Assembly: GCF_000190595.1 (NCBI RefSeq)
Contig: NC_015167.1
Coordinates: forward strand, 632,501-696,500
Source of the DNA: Cellulophaga lytica DSM 7489
Lineage (GTDB): Bacteria; Bacteroidota; Bacteroidia; Flavobacteriales; Flavobacteriaceae
Direction of reading: 5' to 3'
DNA length: 64,000 bases
Each line of letters begins with the position of its first letter. The stretch's first letter is position 1. Below the pieces are notes generated by a model. That model saw nothing but the letters and a program-made list of their open reading frames with translations. It did not search any database and was not told where the DNA came from. A program made the translations under genes and the position numbers. Shown piece by piece: positions 9,099-17,908 of this stretch.

Positions 9099-10289
9099 AT
9101 GCCATCAATTTCAACAAAAGGGCTAGCAATGCCAGAATCACCAATTCGTAAATTGGTACCTTATGCAGAAAACGCTAAGAAAAAAGGAATAAATGTTATT
9201 CACTTAAATATTGGTCAGCCAGATATTAAAACTCCCCAAGTAGCTTTAGATGCAGTAAAAAATAATACATTAGATGTTATTGCCTATAGCAGAACAGAGG
9301 GGTCTGAAACATATAGAGAAAAAATAGCTGCGTATTATAAAAAGCAGCATATTAATGTTACCGCACAAGAAATTATTGTAACAACTGGAGGCTCTGAAGC
9401 TTTAGCCTTTGTAATGGGTAGCATTGCTGATGCTGATGATGAAATTATTATACCAGAACCTTTTTATGCAAACTATAACGGTTTTGCAACTGCAGCTGGT
9501 GTACATGTTGTTCCTGTAGTGTCTAAAATAGAAAATAACTTTGCATTACCACCTATAGAAGAATTTGAAAAATTAATAACTTCTAAAACTAAAGCAATTT
9601 TAATTTGTAACCCAGGCAATCCAACTGGTTATTTATACAGTAAAGAAGAAATAAAAAAACTAGCTGCAATTGTAAAAAAACACAATTTGTTTTTAATTGC
9701 AGATGAAGTATACAGAGAGTTTACATATGACGGTAAAGAGCACTACTCTATTTTACAGGAAGAAGGTTTAGAGGAAAATGCAATAATTGTAGATTCTGTT
9801 TCTAAAAGATATAGTATGTGTGGTGCTCGTATTGGGTGCCTTGTTTCTAAAAACAAAGAACTTGTAAAAACAGCTCTTAAATTTGCACAAGCAAGACTAT
9901 CTCCGCCAACATATGCACAAATTGCTAGTGAAGCTGCTTTAGAAACACCTAATAGTTATTTTACAAATGTTATTGAAGAATATGTAGAACGCAGAAACAT
10001 ATTAATAACAGAATTAGAAAAAGTAAAAGGCGTACGTGTTGCTAAACCACAAGGAGCTTTTTATTGCATAGCAGAATTACCTATTAAAGACGCAGATAAA
10101 TTTGCTCAGTGGCTTTTAGAAGATTTTAATATTAATAATGAAACTGTTATGGTTGCACCTGCTGCTGGCTTTTACGCTACAAAAGGTTTAGGCAAAAACC
10201 AAATAAGAATAGCATACGTTTTAGATAAAGAAAGCTTAAAAAGAGCCGTAAACATCTTAAAAGAAGCTTTAGCTGTATACCAAGATTAA
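9099..10289 (+). CDS. Pyridoxal phosphate-dependent aminotransferase, class I/II
   Basis: A 396-residue cytosolic fold-type I aminotransferase related to aspartate aminotransferases. Visible features are HLNIGQPDIKTPQ near the N-terminus, TTGGSEAL, ICNPGNPTGYLYS, the cofactor-binding ADEVYREFTYDG, and the Schiff-base Lys236 in DSVSKRYSMCGARIG. The C-terminal Arg that binds the substrate carboxylate is in NQIRIAYV. Exact substrate specificity (aspartate, aromatic or other) cannot be read from the sequence. The stop codon overlaps the murB start in TAATG, so the two genes are translationally coupled, although no pathway link between them is obvious. Confidence 0.92.
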   Translation: MPSISTKGLAMPESPIRKLVPYAENAKKKGINVIHLNIGQPDIKTPQVALDAVKNNTLDVIAYSRTEGSETYREKIAAYYKKQHINVTAQEIIVTTGGSEALAFVMGSIADADDEIIIPEPFYANYNGFATAAGVHVVPVVSKIENNFALPPIEEFEKLITSKTKAILICNPGNPTGYLYSKEEIKKLAAIVKKHNLFLIADEVYREFTYDGKEHYSILQEEGLEENAIIVDSVSKRYSMCGARIGCLVSKNKELVKTALKFAQARLSPPTYAQIASEAALETPNSYFTNVIEEYVERRNILITELEKVKGVRVAKPQGAFYCIAELPIKDADKFAQWLLEDFNINNETVMVAPAAGFYATKGLGKNQIRIAYVLDKESLKRAVNILKEALAVYQD

Positions 10290-11305
10290 TGGTTATTAAA
10301 GAAAACATATCATTAAAGGAATACAATACATTTGGTATAGACGCTAAAGCATCATACTTCTGCGAGGTAACTTCCGTAGAAGAGTTAAAAGAAGCTGTAG
10401 CATTACCAAATTACCCAAACAAATTTATTATTAGTGGTGGTAGCAATATGCTTATTACCACTAATATTAATGCTTTGGTTATACACATTGCTATTAAAGG
10501 CATAAGCATTAGTAAAGAAGATAGTGCCAATGTATGGCTAAATGTTATGGCAGGTGAAAATTGGCATAATCTTGTACTTTGGTCTTTAGACCATAATTAT
10601 GGCGGACTAGAAAATATGTCTCTAATACCAGGTAATACAGGTACTGCTCCTATACAAAACATTGGTGCATATGGCGTAGAACTTAAAGACTCCTTTGTAA
10701 GCTGTAATGCATTACATATAAAAAGCGGAGAAATACACAGCTTTACTAAAGAAGAATGTAAATTTGGCTACCGAGATTCTTTCTTTAAAAATGAAGGAAA
10801 AGGCAAATACATTATTACATCTGTAGTTTTAAAACTAACCAAAAAAGACCATAATTTAAAGGTATCTTATGGTGCAATAAAAACAGAACTACAAAAAAAC
10901 AATATTACAAAACCTACTATTAAAGATGTTTCCGATGCTGTTATAGCTATTAGAAAAAGTAAACTGCCAAATCCGGCTGAAATTGGAAATAGCGGCAGCT
11001 TTTTTAAGAACCCAATAGTAGACAAATTAATTTTTGATAACTTTAACCAAAATAACCCTGATGCTCCGTTTTACGCCCTGCCAGACAATACGTACAAAAT
11101 ACCAGCTGGCTGGCTTATAGAACAATGCGGATTTAAAGGAAAAAGATATGGAGATGCTGGCGTACACAAAAACCAAGCGCTAGTTTTAGTTAACTATGGT
11201 AATGCTACAGGAAATGAAATTCTTGAGCTATCAAAAAAAATACAAAATTCTGTTTTAGAGAAGTTTAACATTCAGATAGAAGCAGAAGTTAATATCATAA
11301 AATAA
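10289..11305 (+). CDS. murB: UDP-N-acetylenolpyruvoylglucosamine reductase
   Basis: MurB reduces UDP-GlcNAc-enolpyruvate to UDP-MurNAc using FAD and NADPH, the second committed step of peptidoglycan synthesis. At 338 residues it is the long, E. coli-like type. The FAD-binding part is visible as ISGGSNML, followed by LSLIPGNTGTAPIQNIGAYGVE, where MSLIPG and IGAYG are hallmarks. Later come GYRDSFFK, the catalytic-type Ser in GNSGSFFKNP, and AGWLIEQCGFKGKRYGDAGVH. The N-terminus, SLKEYNTFGIDAKA, is typical. It overlaps the aminotransferase stop by one base. A hairpin without a T-run follows. Confidence 0.96.
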   Translation: MVIKENISLKEYNTFGIDAKASYFCEVTSVEELKEAVALPNYPNKFIISGGSNMLITTNINALVIHIAIKGISISKEDSANVWLNVMAGENWHNLVLWSLDHNYGGLENMSLIPGNTGTAPIQNIGAYGVELKDSFVSCNALHIKSGEIHSFTKEECKFGYRDSFFKNEGKGKYIITSVVLKLTKKDHNLKVSYGAIKTELQKNNITKPTIKDVSDAVIAIRKSKLPNPAEIGNSGSFFKNPIVDKLIFDNFNQNNPDAPFYALPDNTYKIPAGWLIEQCGFKGKRYGDAGVHKNQALVLVNYGNATGNEILELSKKIQNSVLEKFNIQIEAEVNIIK

Positions 11306-11335
11306 CCCCTGAAACCAAAATGGAACAGGGGTTAT
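11302..11335 (+). other. Strong inverted repeat after murB
   Basis: A 10-base perfect stem, ATAACCCCTG against CAGGGGTTAT, with a 14-base loop. On the plus strand there is no T-run after it. On the minus strand TTTTATG follows. It may be a weak or minus-strand terminator or an RNA structure. Confidence 0.5.
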
Positions 11336-11358
11336 ACCAAACCAAACTAACCAAAAAT

Positions 11359-11384
11359 AAGTGGCAGTAACCAGCTGCCTACTT
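11359..11384 (+). other. Second inverted repeat upstream of the ECF sigma gene
   Basis: AAGTGGCAG and CTGCCTACTT pair around a short loop with one bulge, about 25 bases after the first hairpin. Neither hairpin codes for protein. Their role is unknown. Confidence 0.4.
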
Positions 11385-11454
11385 AAGTTGTAAATATTTT
11401 AATTATCGCAATCATTTTTGTAATCTTGCGTTTAACTATATACGTTAGTAAATG

Positions 11455-11462
11455 TATATTTG
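11455..11462 (+). promoter_or_regulatory. Candidate -7 box (TATATTTG) of the sigma/anti-sigma operon
   Basis: TAnnTTTG match 49 bases before the ATG of the ECF sigma gene. The nearest upstream TTG (11426-11428) is 26 bases away, longer than usual, so this is tentative. Confidence 0.4.
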
Positions 11463-11511
11463 GATGCCGCAGTGTAAAAAAAATTTACAGAAATAGCGTA
11501 ACACAACTAGA

Positions 11512-12075
11512 ATGAGTACACTACTTGAAAAACATATTGTAGAATTACTACAAGATAGAGATGAAAAAGCAATATCTTTATTGTACGACCATTATGGTGA
11601 TACTTTATTTGGTGTGGCTAACAAAGTTGTTAGAGATGAAGACTTAGCACAGGACGTACTACAAGAAAGTTTTGTGAAAATTTGGAAAAAAGCAGACTCT
11701 TATGACTCCTCTAAGGCTAAACTATTTACGTGGTTATTTAGAATTACCCGTAATACAGCTATAGACAAACTTAGAAGTGTAAACACAAAATCAGATAAGG
11801 AAATCCAAATAGACGTTTCAGACGTATATAATTTAGGTACAGAAAGCACTAGACCAGAACTTATGGATGTTAAAGATAACTTACACAAGTTAGAGTCTAA
11901 ATATAAAATTGTCCTTGAAGCCTTATTTTTTGAAGGGATGACCCAACAAGAGGCTAGCGAAGAATTAAATATTCCTTTAGGAACTATTAAGTCTAGATTA
12001 AAAATTGGACTAAGAGAATTAAAGAAAATATACGGTTCTACCGCATTAACAATACTTATATCATTTTTGTTATGA
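11512..12075 (+). CDS. RNA polymerase sigma factor, ECF (sigma-24/SigK-like) subfamily
   Basis: A 187-residue extracytoplasmic-function sigma factor. Region 2 is visible at about residues 20-90, with LYDHYGDTLFGVANKVV, DEDLAQDVLQESFVKIW and FTWLFRITRNTAIDKLRS. Region 4 spans about 125-180 with ALFFEGMTQQEASEELNIPLGTIKSRL, the helix-turn-helix for the -35 element. The stop overlaps the start of the anti-sigma gene (TTATGA), so the pair is translationally coupled and should form a signalling module at the inner membrane. The inducing signal is not evident. Confidence 0.93.
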   Translation: MSTLLEKHIVELLQDRDEKAISLLYDHYGDTLFGVANKVVRDEDLAQDVLQESFVKIWKKADSYDSSKAKLFTWLFRITRNTAIDKLRSVNTKSDKEIQIDVSDVYNLGTESTRPELMDVKDNLHKLESKYKIVLEALFFEGMTQQEASEELNIPLGTIKSRLKIGLRELKKIYGSTALTILISFLL

Positions 12076-12836
12076 CAGATAAAATAAAAAAATTCTTAGA
12101 ATCAGATCTTCTAGAAAAGTATCTTTTAGATACTACAACTACAGAAGAAACGCTTAGGGTAGAGCGCTACATAGCTATGTACCCAGAGGTAAGCAAAACG
12201 TACAACGAGTTGCAAGAAAATTTAGAAATTTTTGCAAAACTACATGCTATTGATGCTCCAGATGGTTTAAAAAACAAAATTCTTGAAAGAGTAAAAGCAG
12301 AGAAAAAATCGCACAGTAAATTTTACAGGTACATTGCTATTGCTTGTTCATTAGCTTTTGTTTTTGCAGCTGCTTCTTTCTTCTTCTGGAACCAAAACAA
12401 ATCGTTACAAGAAGAAAACACTATTGTTAACAATAAAATGAAGACTATTGAAAACAATATGAAACAACAATTAGAGGATGTTAGAAACCAATTTATTGTA
12501 CTTAACAACCCTAAAACAAAAAGGTACAATGTAAAAGGCAACACAAAAGCTAAAGAATTAAAGGCTGTTGCTTACATTAACCCTGTTAAAAAATTATCAT
12601 ACATAAATGTAAAAAACATACCTAATTTACCAGAAGACCAATGTTTACAAATGTGGGCAGAAGTAGATGGTAAAATGATTAATATTGGTATAATTAAAGA
12701 CATTACAGATAAAGACAAATTACTAGCATTACCTTACGGAGAAAATGCTATGGGTTATATTACAATAGAACCTAAAGGTGGTAACAAAACACCAACAGTA
12801 GAAAATATTGTAGCTAATATATCATACGCAAACTAA
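12072..12836 (+). CDS. Anti-sigma factor, RskA family
   Basis: A 254-residue single-pass membrane protein encoded directly after, and overlapping by 4 bases, an ECF sigma gene. The N-terminal cytoplasmic part (1-80) has the usual anti-sigma helices (LLEKYLLDTTTTEETLRVE). A transmembrane segment runs from about 84 to 106 (YRYIAIACSLAFVFAAASFF). A coiled coil (about 107-141) and a periplasmic RskA C-terminal domain follow, recognisable by QCLQMWAEVDGKMINIGII and by ENAMGYITIEPKGGNKTPT near the end. It should hold the sigma factor at the membrane until released. The sensing mechanism is unknown. Confidence 0.9.
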   Translation: MTDKIKKFLESDLLEKYLLDTTTTEETLRVERYIAMYPEVSKTYNELQENLEIFAKLHAIDAPDGLKNKILERVKAEKKSHSKFYRYIAIACSLAFVFAAASFFFWNQNKSLQEENTIVNNKMKTIENNMKQQLEDVRNQFIVLNNPKTKRYNVKGNTKAKELKAVAYINPVKKLSYINVKNIPNLPEDQCLQMWAEVDGKMINIGIIKDITDKDKLLALPYGENAMGYITIEPKGGNKTPTVENIVANISYAN

Positions 12837-12870
12837 CGTTAAAGTGTATACATATAAAAGCTATAATTAG

Positions 12871-12878
12871 TATCTTTG
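12871..12878 (+). promoter_or_regulatory. Bacteroidota -7 box (TATCTTTG)
   Basis: TAnnTTTG match ending 14 bases before the ATG of the small Cys-rich protein gene. It implies transcription separate from the anti-sigma gene. Confidence 0.55.
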
Positions 12879-12892
12879 CTTAAAATTTAATT

Positions 12893-13102
12893 ATGAAACT
12901 AGTTTTATTAACCATAGGCCTTCTTAGTCTTGGTTTTGCAGGAATTGCAATTAAAATTTGGGCAAAGAAAGATGGCAAATTTGCAGGGACGTGTGCTAGC
13001 CAAAGTCCTTTTTTAAATAAAGATGGACAAGCTTGCGGTATGTGCGGCAAACTACCTGCGGAGCAAGATTGCAAAATGGAGGCATCAACAGAAATACAAT
13101 AG
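12893..13102 (+). CDS. Small membrane or secreted Cys-rich protein
   Basis: A 69-residue protein with an N-terminal hydrophobic segment (residues 3-23, LVLLTIGLLSLGFAGIAIKIW) that may be a signal anchor. A short tail follows with four Cys: GTCAS, QACGMCGK and EQDCKME. The Cys spacing could bind a metal or form disulfides, but I do not recognise a characterised family. Similar small proteins are found in flavobacterial genomes as 'membrane or secreted protein'. It has its own promoter box. A terminator hairpin overlaps its stop codon and runs right up to the next gene, a sigma factor. Confidence 0.7.
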   Translation: MKLVLLTIGLLSLGFAGIAIKIWAKKDGKFAGTCASQSPFLNKDGQACGMCGKLPAEQDCKMEASTEIQ

Positions 13103-13126
13103 GCAAATGAAAATTTGCCTTTTTTT
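13101..13126 (+). terminator. Terminator hairpin abutting a sigma-factor start codon
   Basis: AGGCAAA and TTTGCCT form a stem with a six-base loop, followed by a T-run that ends exactly at the ATG of the next gene (13127). The hairpin overlaps the stop codon of the upstream 69-residue gene. Confidence 0.7.
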
Positions 13127-13696
13127 ATGAAATTATCTGAAGAAGAACTTAACGCCAACTTAACCAAAGCTAAAGCAGGTAACCAAATTGCTTTTAGCAA
13201 CCTTTTAGACGCCTTTTGGAACGATGTTTACGGCTTTTTACTTGTAAGAACCGAAAACGAAAACGACGCAGAAGACCTAACAATACAAACTTTCTCTAAA
13301 GCTTTTGATAAAATAAACACCTATGATGGTAACTACAAGTTTAAAACTTGGTTAATTACTATTGGTAAAAATTTACACGTAGATTTATTTAGAAAAAGAA
13401 AGCGTAGCGTACTTGAAAATATGAATTATGGCAATGATGATGTTATAAAAGTATTAGATGATGCACCTACCATAGAAGACCAATTAATAATAGAACAAAA
13501 TTTAGCCAATCTTTTACAAGACATAAAAAAGCTAAAACCTGCTTACCAAAGAATTATAAACTTGCGTTACTTTAATGAATTAAGCTATGCAGATATTGCA
13601 ACCGAGCTTAATGAACCTATAAATAGTGTAAAAGTAAAACTACTACGCGCAAAAAAACTACTTGCTCAAATTATAACAGCAAAACCAAAATCTTGA
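13127..13696 (+). CDS. RNA polymerase sigma factor, sigma-70 family (ECF-like)
   Basis: A 189-residue ECF-type sigma factor. Region 2 is seen as AFSNLLDAFWNDVYGFLLVR, DAEDLTIQTFSKAFDKI and KTWLITIGKNLHVDLFRKRKRS. Region 4 is seen as NLRYFNELSYADIATELNEPINSVKVKLLRAKKLL. I chose the ATG at 13127 (MKLSEEEL). An upstream TTG would place the start inside the terminator hairpin. Unlike the sigma factor at 11512, no anti-sigma gene follows, and the next gene is lipA with its own promoter box. The intrinsic terminator directly before the start codon raises the question of how it is transcribed (see findings). Confidence 0.9.
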   Translation: MKLSEEELNANLTKAKAGNQIAFSNLLDAFWNDVYGFLLVRTENENDAEDLTIQTFSKAFDKINTYDGNYKFKTWLITIGKNLHVDLFRKRKRSVLENMNYGNDDVIKVLDDAPTIEDQLIIEQNLANLLQDIKKLKPAYQRIINLRYFNELSYADIATELNEPINSVKVKLLRAKKLLAQIITAKPKS

Positions 13697-13731
13697 CCTC
13701 TACTCTATTATAACTAACGCTATTTTGTTTG

Positions 13732-13739
13732 TATATTTG
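13732..13739 (+). promoter_or_regulatory. Bacteroidota -7 box of lipA (TATATTTG)
   Basis: TAnnTTTG match ending 14 bases before the lipA ATG, the same spacing as at 12871 and 25068. Confidence 0.55.
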
Positions 13740-13753
13740 TACAAAATATTTTT

Positions 13754-14629
13754 ATGAGTATTAACACTGTAGATAACGTAAAACCGCCTAAGGGAAAACC
13801 AAAATGGTTACGAGTAAAACTACCTACTGGTAAAAAGTACACACAGTTAAGAGGTTTAGTAGACAAATACAGCCTTAACACTATATGCACATCAGGTAGT
13901 TGTCCTAATATGGGAGAATGTTGGGGAGAAGGCACAGCTACATTTATGATTCTTGGTAACGTATGTACTAGATCATGCGGATTTTGCGGTGTAAAAACAG
14001 GAAGACCGGAAGATGTAGATTGGGAAGAACCAGAAAAAGTAGCACGTTCTATTAAAATAATGAGCATTAAACATGCTGTTATTACATCTGTAGACAGGGA
14101 CGATTTAAAAGATATGGGATCTATTATATGGGCAGAAACTGTAAAGGCCATAAGAAGAATGAACCCAGAAACAACTTTAGAAACTCTTATTCCAGATTTT
14201 CAAGGAATAGGCACTCACCTAGACCGCATTATAGAAGTTGGTCCAGAAGTAGTTTCTCATAATATGGAAACTGTAAAAAGACTAACTAGAGAAGTGCGCA
14301 TACAAGCTAAATACGAGAGAAGTTTAGATGTACTGCGTTATTTAAAAGATAACGGAGCCAGAAGAACTAAATCTGGTATTATGCTAGGCTTAGGAGAACA
14401 AGAAGAAGAGGTTATTAAGGTTATGGAAGACCTTAGAGCTGCAAATGTAGATGTTGTAACTATTGGCCAATACCTACAACCTTCTAAAAAACACCTTCCT
14501 GTAAAAGAGTTTATTTTACCTGAGCAATTTAAAAAATATGAAGAATTAGGACTAGAAATGGGTTTTAGACACGTAGAGAGTGGCGCACTGGTTCGCTCAT
14601 CATACAAAGCACACAAACATATTAACTAA
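13754..14629 (+). CDS. lipA: Lipoyl synthase
   Basis: LipA is a radical-SAM enzyme that inserts two sulfurs into protein-bound octanoyl groups to make the lipoyl cofactor of 2-oxoacid dehydrogenases and the glycine cleavage system. The 291-residue protein has both iron-sulfur sites: the auxiliary cluster Cys45, Cys50 and Cys56 in [13 protein letters not shown], and the radical-SAM triad Cys71, Cys75 and Cys78 in CTRSCGFCG. The conserved C-terminal RSSY, whose Ser is the auxiliary cluster ligand, is present as [18 protein letters not shown] and [15 protein letters not shown] are also typical. lipB is not nearby. A weak terminator-like hairpin follows. Confidence 0.97.
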   Translation: MSINTVDNVKPPKGKPKWLRVKLPTGKKYTQLRGLVDKYSLNTICTSGSCPNMGECWGEGTATFMILGNVCTRSCGFCGVKTGRPEDVDWEEPEKVARSIKIMSIKHAVITSVDRDDLKDMGSIIWAETVKAIRRMNPETTLETLIPDFQGIGTHLDRIIEVGPEVVSHNMETVKRLTREVRIQAKYERSLDVLRYLKDNGARRTKSGIMLGLGEQEEEVIKVMEDLRAANVDVVTIGQYLQPSKKHLPVKEFILPEQFKKYEELGLEMGFRHVESGALVRSSYKAHKHIN

Positions 14630-14668
14630 TTTTAGCCTACATACAAGTAGCTAAAACTGCTTTTTTAT
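14630..14668 (+). terminator. Probable terminator after lipA
   Basis: TTTTAG...CTAC pairs with GTAG...CTAAAA with one bulged base, followed by CTGCTTTTTTA. It is weaker than the other terminators in the window. Confidence 0.5.
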
Positions 14669-14693
14669 TAAGCATTATTTTTTCGTATTTAAA

Positions 14694-15704
14694 ATGAAAA
14701 AAATAAACATTGGTATTAACGGTTTCGGCAGAATTGGCCGTACCTTATTTAGGTTATTAAACCAATACCCAAACTTAAATGTTGTAGCTATTAATGATTT
14801 GGCAGATGCTAAAACATTAGCTCACTTATTAAAGTATGATAGTGTACACGGTATTTTTAATGAAAATATATCTAATACAGAAAATACTATTGTAGTAAAC
14901 GGTAACACTATAAATTTAACAAATGCTAGCACGCCTAAAGATATTCCTTGGCACAATAGCAATGTAGACTTAGTTATAGAGTCTTCAGGTAAATTTAAAA
15001 CTCAAAAAGAGCTAAATTATCATTTAAAAAACGGAGCCAATAAGGTTATTTTATCAGTTCCGCCAGCAGATAATGCTATAAAAATGATAGTTTACGGCAT
15101 AAATCATACAGACATAACTGCAGAAGACCACATTATATCTAATGCATCATGCACAACAAATAATGCGGCTCCTATGGTAAAAGTTATTAACGACTTATGT
15201 GGTATAGAGCAAGCGTATATTACAACCATACACTCTTACACTACAGATCAAAGCCTGCATGACCAGCCTCATAGAGATTTACGTAGAGCAAGAGCTGCAG
15301 GGCAATCTATAATACCAACTACAACTGGTGCTGCCAGAGCTTTAACTAAAATATTTCCAGAGTTAGCAGAAGTTATTGGAGGTTGTGGCATTAGAGTACC
15401 GGTGCCAAATGGCTCATTAACAGATATTACCTTTAATGTAAAAAAAGAAACCTCTATACAAGAAATAAACAACGCATTTAAGTACCACGCAGACAACAAC
15501 TTAAAAAAAATACTGTATTACACCGAAGATCCTATTGTTTCTATTGATGTAAACAATAGTTCTTATTCTTGTACGTTTGATTCTCAGATGACTTCTGTTA
15601 TTGGTAAAATGGTAAAGGTCATTGGTTGGTATGATAATGAGTCTGGATACAGCAGTAGAATTATTGACCTCATAAATTTGTTGGTTCAAAAAAAATATAT
15701 TTGA
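14694..15704 (+). CDS. gap: Type I glyceraldehyde-3-phosphate dehydrogenase
   Basis: GAPDH oxidises glyceraldehyde-3-phosphate to 1,3-bisphosphoglycerate in glycolysis, or runs in reverse in gluconeogenesis. The 336-residue enzyme has the Rossmann opening NIGINGFGRIGRTLFR, the NAD-type VVAINDLAD, the catalytic Cys153 in SNASCTTNNAAP, RARAAGQSIIPTTTGAARA, and WYDNESGYSSR near the C-terminus. The GCGIRVPVPNGSLTDI segment differs from E. coli GapA, so a biosynthetic (GapB-like) role is possible, but this cannot be settled here. The stop TGA overlaps the TTG start of the downstream hybrid kinase, which is an unusual partner. Confidence 0.95.
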   Translation: MKKINIGINGFGRIGRTLFRLLNQYPNLNVVAINDLADAKTLAHLLKYDSVHGIFNENISNTENTIVVNGNTINLTNASTPKDIPWHNSNVDLVIESSGKFKTQKELNYHLKNGANKVILSVPPADNAIKMIVYGINHTDITAEDHIISNASCTTNNAAPMVKVINDLCGIEQAYITTIHSYTTDQSLHDQPHRDLRRARAAGQSIIPTTTGAARALTKIFPELAEVIGGCGIRVPVPNGSLTDITFNVKKETSIQEINNAFKYHADNNLKKILYYTEDPIVSIDVNNSSYSCTFDSQMTSVIGKMVKVIGWYDNESGYSSRIIDLINLLVQKKYI

Positions 15705-17908
15705 AAAAAGTAAAACATAATCTAATATTTAAAACAGTACTTACTGCAATTTTTAGTTGCTTACTGTTTTCTTGTGCAATTGCTCAAGAACCTCCAACTG
15801 CATTTAAAGATTTAGATTATTACTTTTCTGTTGCTCGTAAAAACAAAAATCAAAACAACATAAAATCTGCATTAGAGGCCATACAAAAAGCTGCCGATTA
15901 CGCAGAAAAAAAAGAAGATGAAAAAGGGTTAATAGATTGTTTTCATAAATATGCATTTTTATATTTAGAACTAAACAATGTACCCAGATCTAAGTTTTAT
16001 TGGGACAGAACAAGAGTTTTATTAAAAAACATAGCCTACCCATACGGCTCTAGCGAAAGCAAATATCTAGAGGCTATTTACTTATACTTAGATAAAAATA
16101 ATTTTCAGGCCGAAGAAAAATTATCAGAAGCAAAACAACTAAGTAATGATCGTAATTTACTTAACCGTATAGTTTTAACCCAGGCTAACATCAACTTTCA
16201 AAAAACAAATTTTTTAAAAGCATCTAGATTTTACAATGCACTTGTTGTAAACTCAGATATTTATGAAAAAGATTACTTTACAACTCAAGGCTACCTAGGT
16301 TTAGCAAAAATTAATTCTTTTGACAATCCTGAAGATTGCATAAAATTTGGATTAGAAGCATTACCAATTGCTAAAAAAAATGGTTTTATAAATGAAATGC
16401 TAGAAATTAATACTCTAGTTGGCAAAGCTTATGAAGATATTAAAGACTACAACACAGCTTTAATTTTTAATAAAAACCTAATTCATTTAAAAGATTCATT
16501 ATACGGTATAACCGCAAGTAAAGCCAGTGAAAGAACCGCAAATGATATACATATTGAAGGATTAGAGCAAGATGTAAAAACTTTATTAGATAAAAATTTA
16601 GAGCAAGAAGCATCTATAAATAGGTCTGAGAGCACAAATATTGTTGCTTTTGCCATTTTAGCTATCATTTCTTTATTGGCAATTTCATTATACAGAAACA
16701 ATCAAATAAAAATTAAAACAAATAATTTACTACAAAAAACAAATAAAGAGTTAGAAATTGCTAAAGATGAAGCGGTTAAAGCTATGGAAGCTAAAACCAA
16801 TTTTTTATCTACAGTAAGTCATGAACTACGTACACCATTATATGCAGTTACCGGTTTAACCAATTTACTATTAGAAGAAAACCCTACTGAAAATCAAAAA
16901 GAGCATTTAAAATCACTTAAATTTTCTGGAGATTACCTTTTAAATTTTATAAATGATATACTACAGGTTAACAAAATTGATGCTCAAAAATTAGAAACTT
17001 TACAAATTGAGTTTAGCCTAAGAAAAACTATAAAAGATGTTATAGATTCTCTACAACAAAGTGCAAAATCTAACAATACAAAACTTAATTTGGTTATAGA
17101 CAAAAAAATATCTAGAGCCCATTTAGGAGACCCTATCAAAATATCACAAATACTAATAAATTTAATTGGTAACGCTATAAAATTTACCAAAAATGGCGAG
17201 GTTACTGTTACCATTAATGAGCTTAAAAAAGTTGAAGATATTTGTACTATTTATTTTGAAGTAAAGGATACTGGAATAGGAATATCTAATGAATTACAAG
17301 AAAATATTTTTGATAGTTTTGAACAAGGATCTATACAAATTAATAGAGAATACGGTGGTACAGGTCTTGGCTTAACAATTGTAAAAAACTTATTAAATTT
17401 ATTTGGGAGCACTATACATTTAGAAAGCACAAAAGGAGTTGGCTCTATATTTAGCTTTGAAATAGAACTTGTTTGCAAAGACAAAGGCGCAAGTAATACT
17501 GAAGATGAGTACATACCACAAGAGTTTATTTTTGAAGGGTTAAAACTACTTATTGTAGAAGACAACAAAATAAACCAAGTAATTACTAAAAAAATGCTTT
17601 CTAAAAAAGGAATGGCTAGTGACATTGCTAATAATGGTACAGAAGCCATAGAGCTTGCCCAAAATAACACTTATGACGCTATTTTAATGGATATTCATAT
17701 GCCAGGTATAAGTGGTGTAGAAGCTACTATTGAGATTAGAAAGTTTGACTCTGAAATTCCTATTATTGCACTTACCGCTATTTCTTTAGATGACAGTGTA
17801 GAGAATTTTTACGCGGCTGGTTGTGATGATATTGTTACCAAGCCTTTTAAACCAGATTACTTTTATCAAAAAATAGGAGAAAATATCTTCAATAAAAAAA
17901 TTACCTAA
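15701..17908 (+). CDS. Hybrid sensor histidine kinase/response regulator with N-terminal TPR-like sensor
   Basis: A 735-residue membrane hybrid kinase. The start is a TTG at 15701 inside the GAPDH stop. It gives a good signal peptide (VLTAIFSCLLFSCAIAQ), and no better ATG exists, so I accept it. Residues about 30-285 are helical and TPR-like (periplasmic, inferred). A transmembrane segment lies at about 308-328. HisKA has His374 in VSHELRTP. HATPase shows NLIGNAIKFTKNGEV, DTGIGI and GGTGLGLTIV. A C-terminal receiver has VEDNKINQ, phospho-acceptor Asp664 in LMDIHMPG, and the conserved Lys in VTKPFKP. No output DNA-binding domain is attached. Its 3' end overlaps convergent lpxK by 8 bases. Confidence 0.92.
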   Translation: MKKVKHNLIFKTVLTAIFSCLLFSCAIAQEPPTAFKDLDYYFSVARKNKNQNNIKSALEAIQKAADYAEKKEDEKGLIDCFHKYAFLYLELNNVPRSKFYWDRTRVLLKNIAYPYGSSESKYLEAIYLYLDKNNFQAEEKLSEAKQLSNDRNLLNRIVLTQANINFQKTNFLKASRFYNALVVNSDIYEKDYFTTQGYLGLAKINSFDNPEDCIKFGLEALPIAKKNGFINEMLEINTLVGKAYEDIKDYNTALIFNKNLIHLKDSLYGITASKASERTANDIHIEGLEQDVKTLLDKNLEQEASINRSESTNIVAFAILAIISLLAISLYRNNQIKIKTNNLLQKTNKELEIAKDEAVKAMEAKTNFLSTVSHELRTPLYAVTGLTNLLLEENPTENQKEHLKSLKFSGDYLLNFINDILQVNKIDAQKLETLQIEFSLRKTIKDVIDSLQQSAKSNNTKLNLVIDKKISRAHLGDPIKISQILINLIGNAIKFTKNGEVTVTINELKKVEDICTIYFEVKDTGIGISNELQENIFDSFEQGSIQINREYGGTGLGLTIVKNLLNLFGSTIHLESTKGVGSIFSFEIELVCKDKGASNTEDEYIPQEFIFEGLKLLIVEDNKINQVITKKMLSKKGMASDIANNGTEAIELAQNNTYDAILMDIHMPGISGVEATIEIRKFDSEIPIIALTAISLDDSVENFYAAGCDDIVTKPFKPDYFYQKIGENIFNKKIT

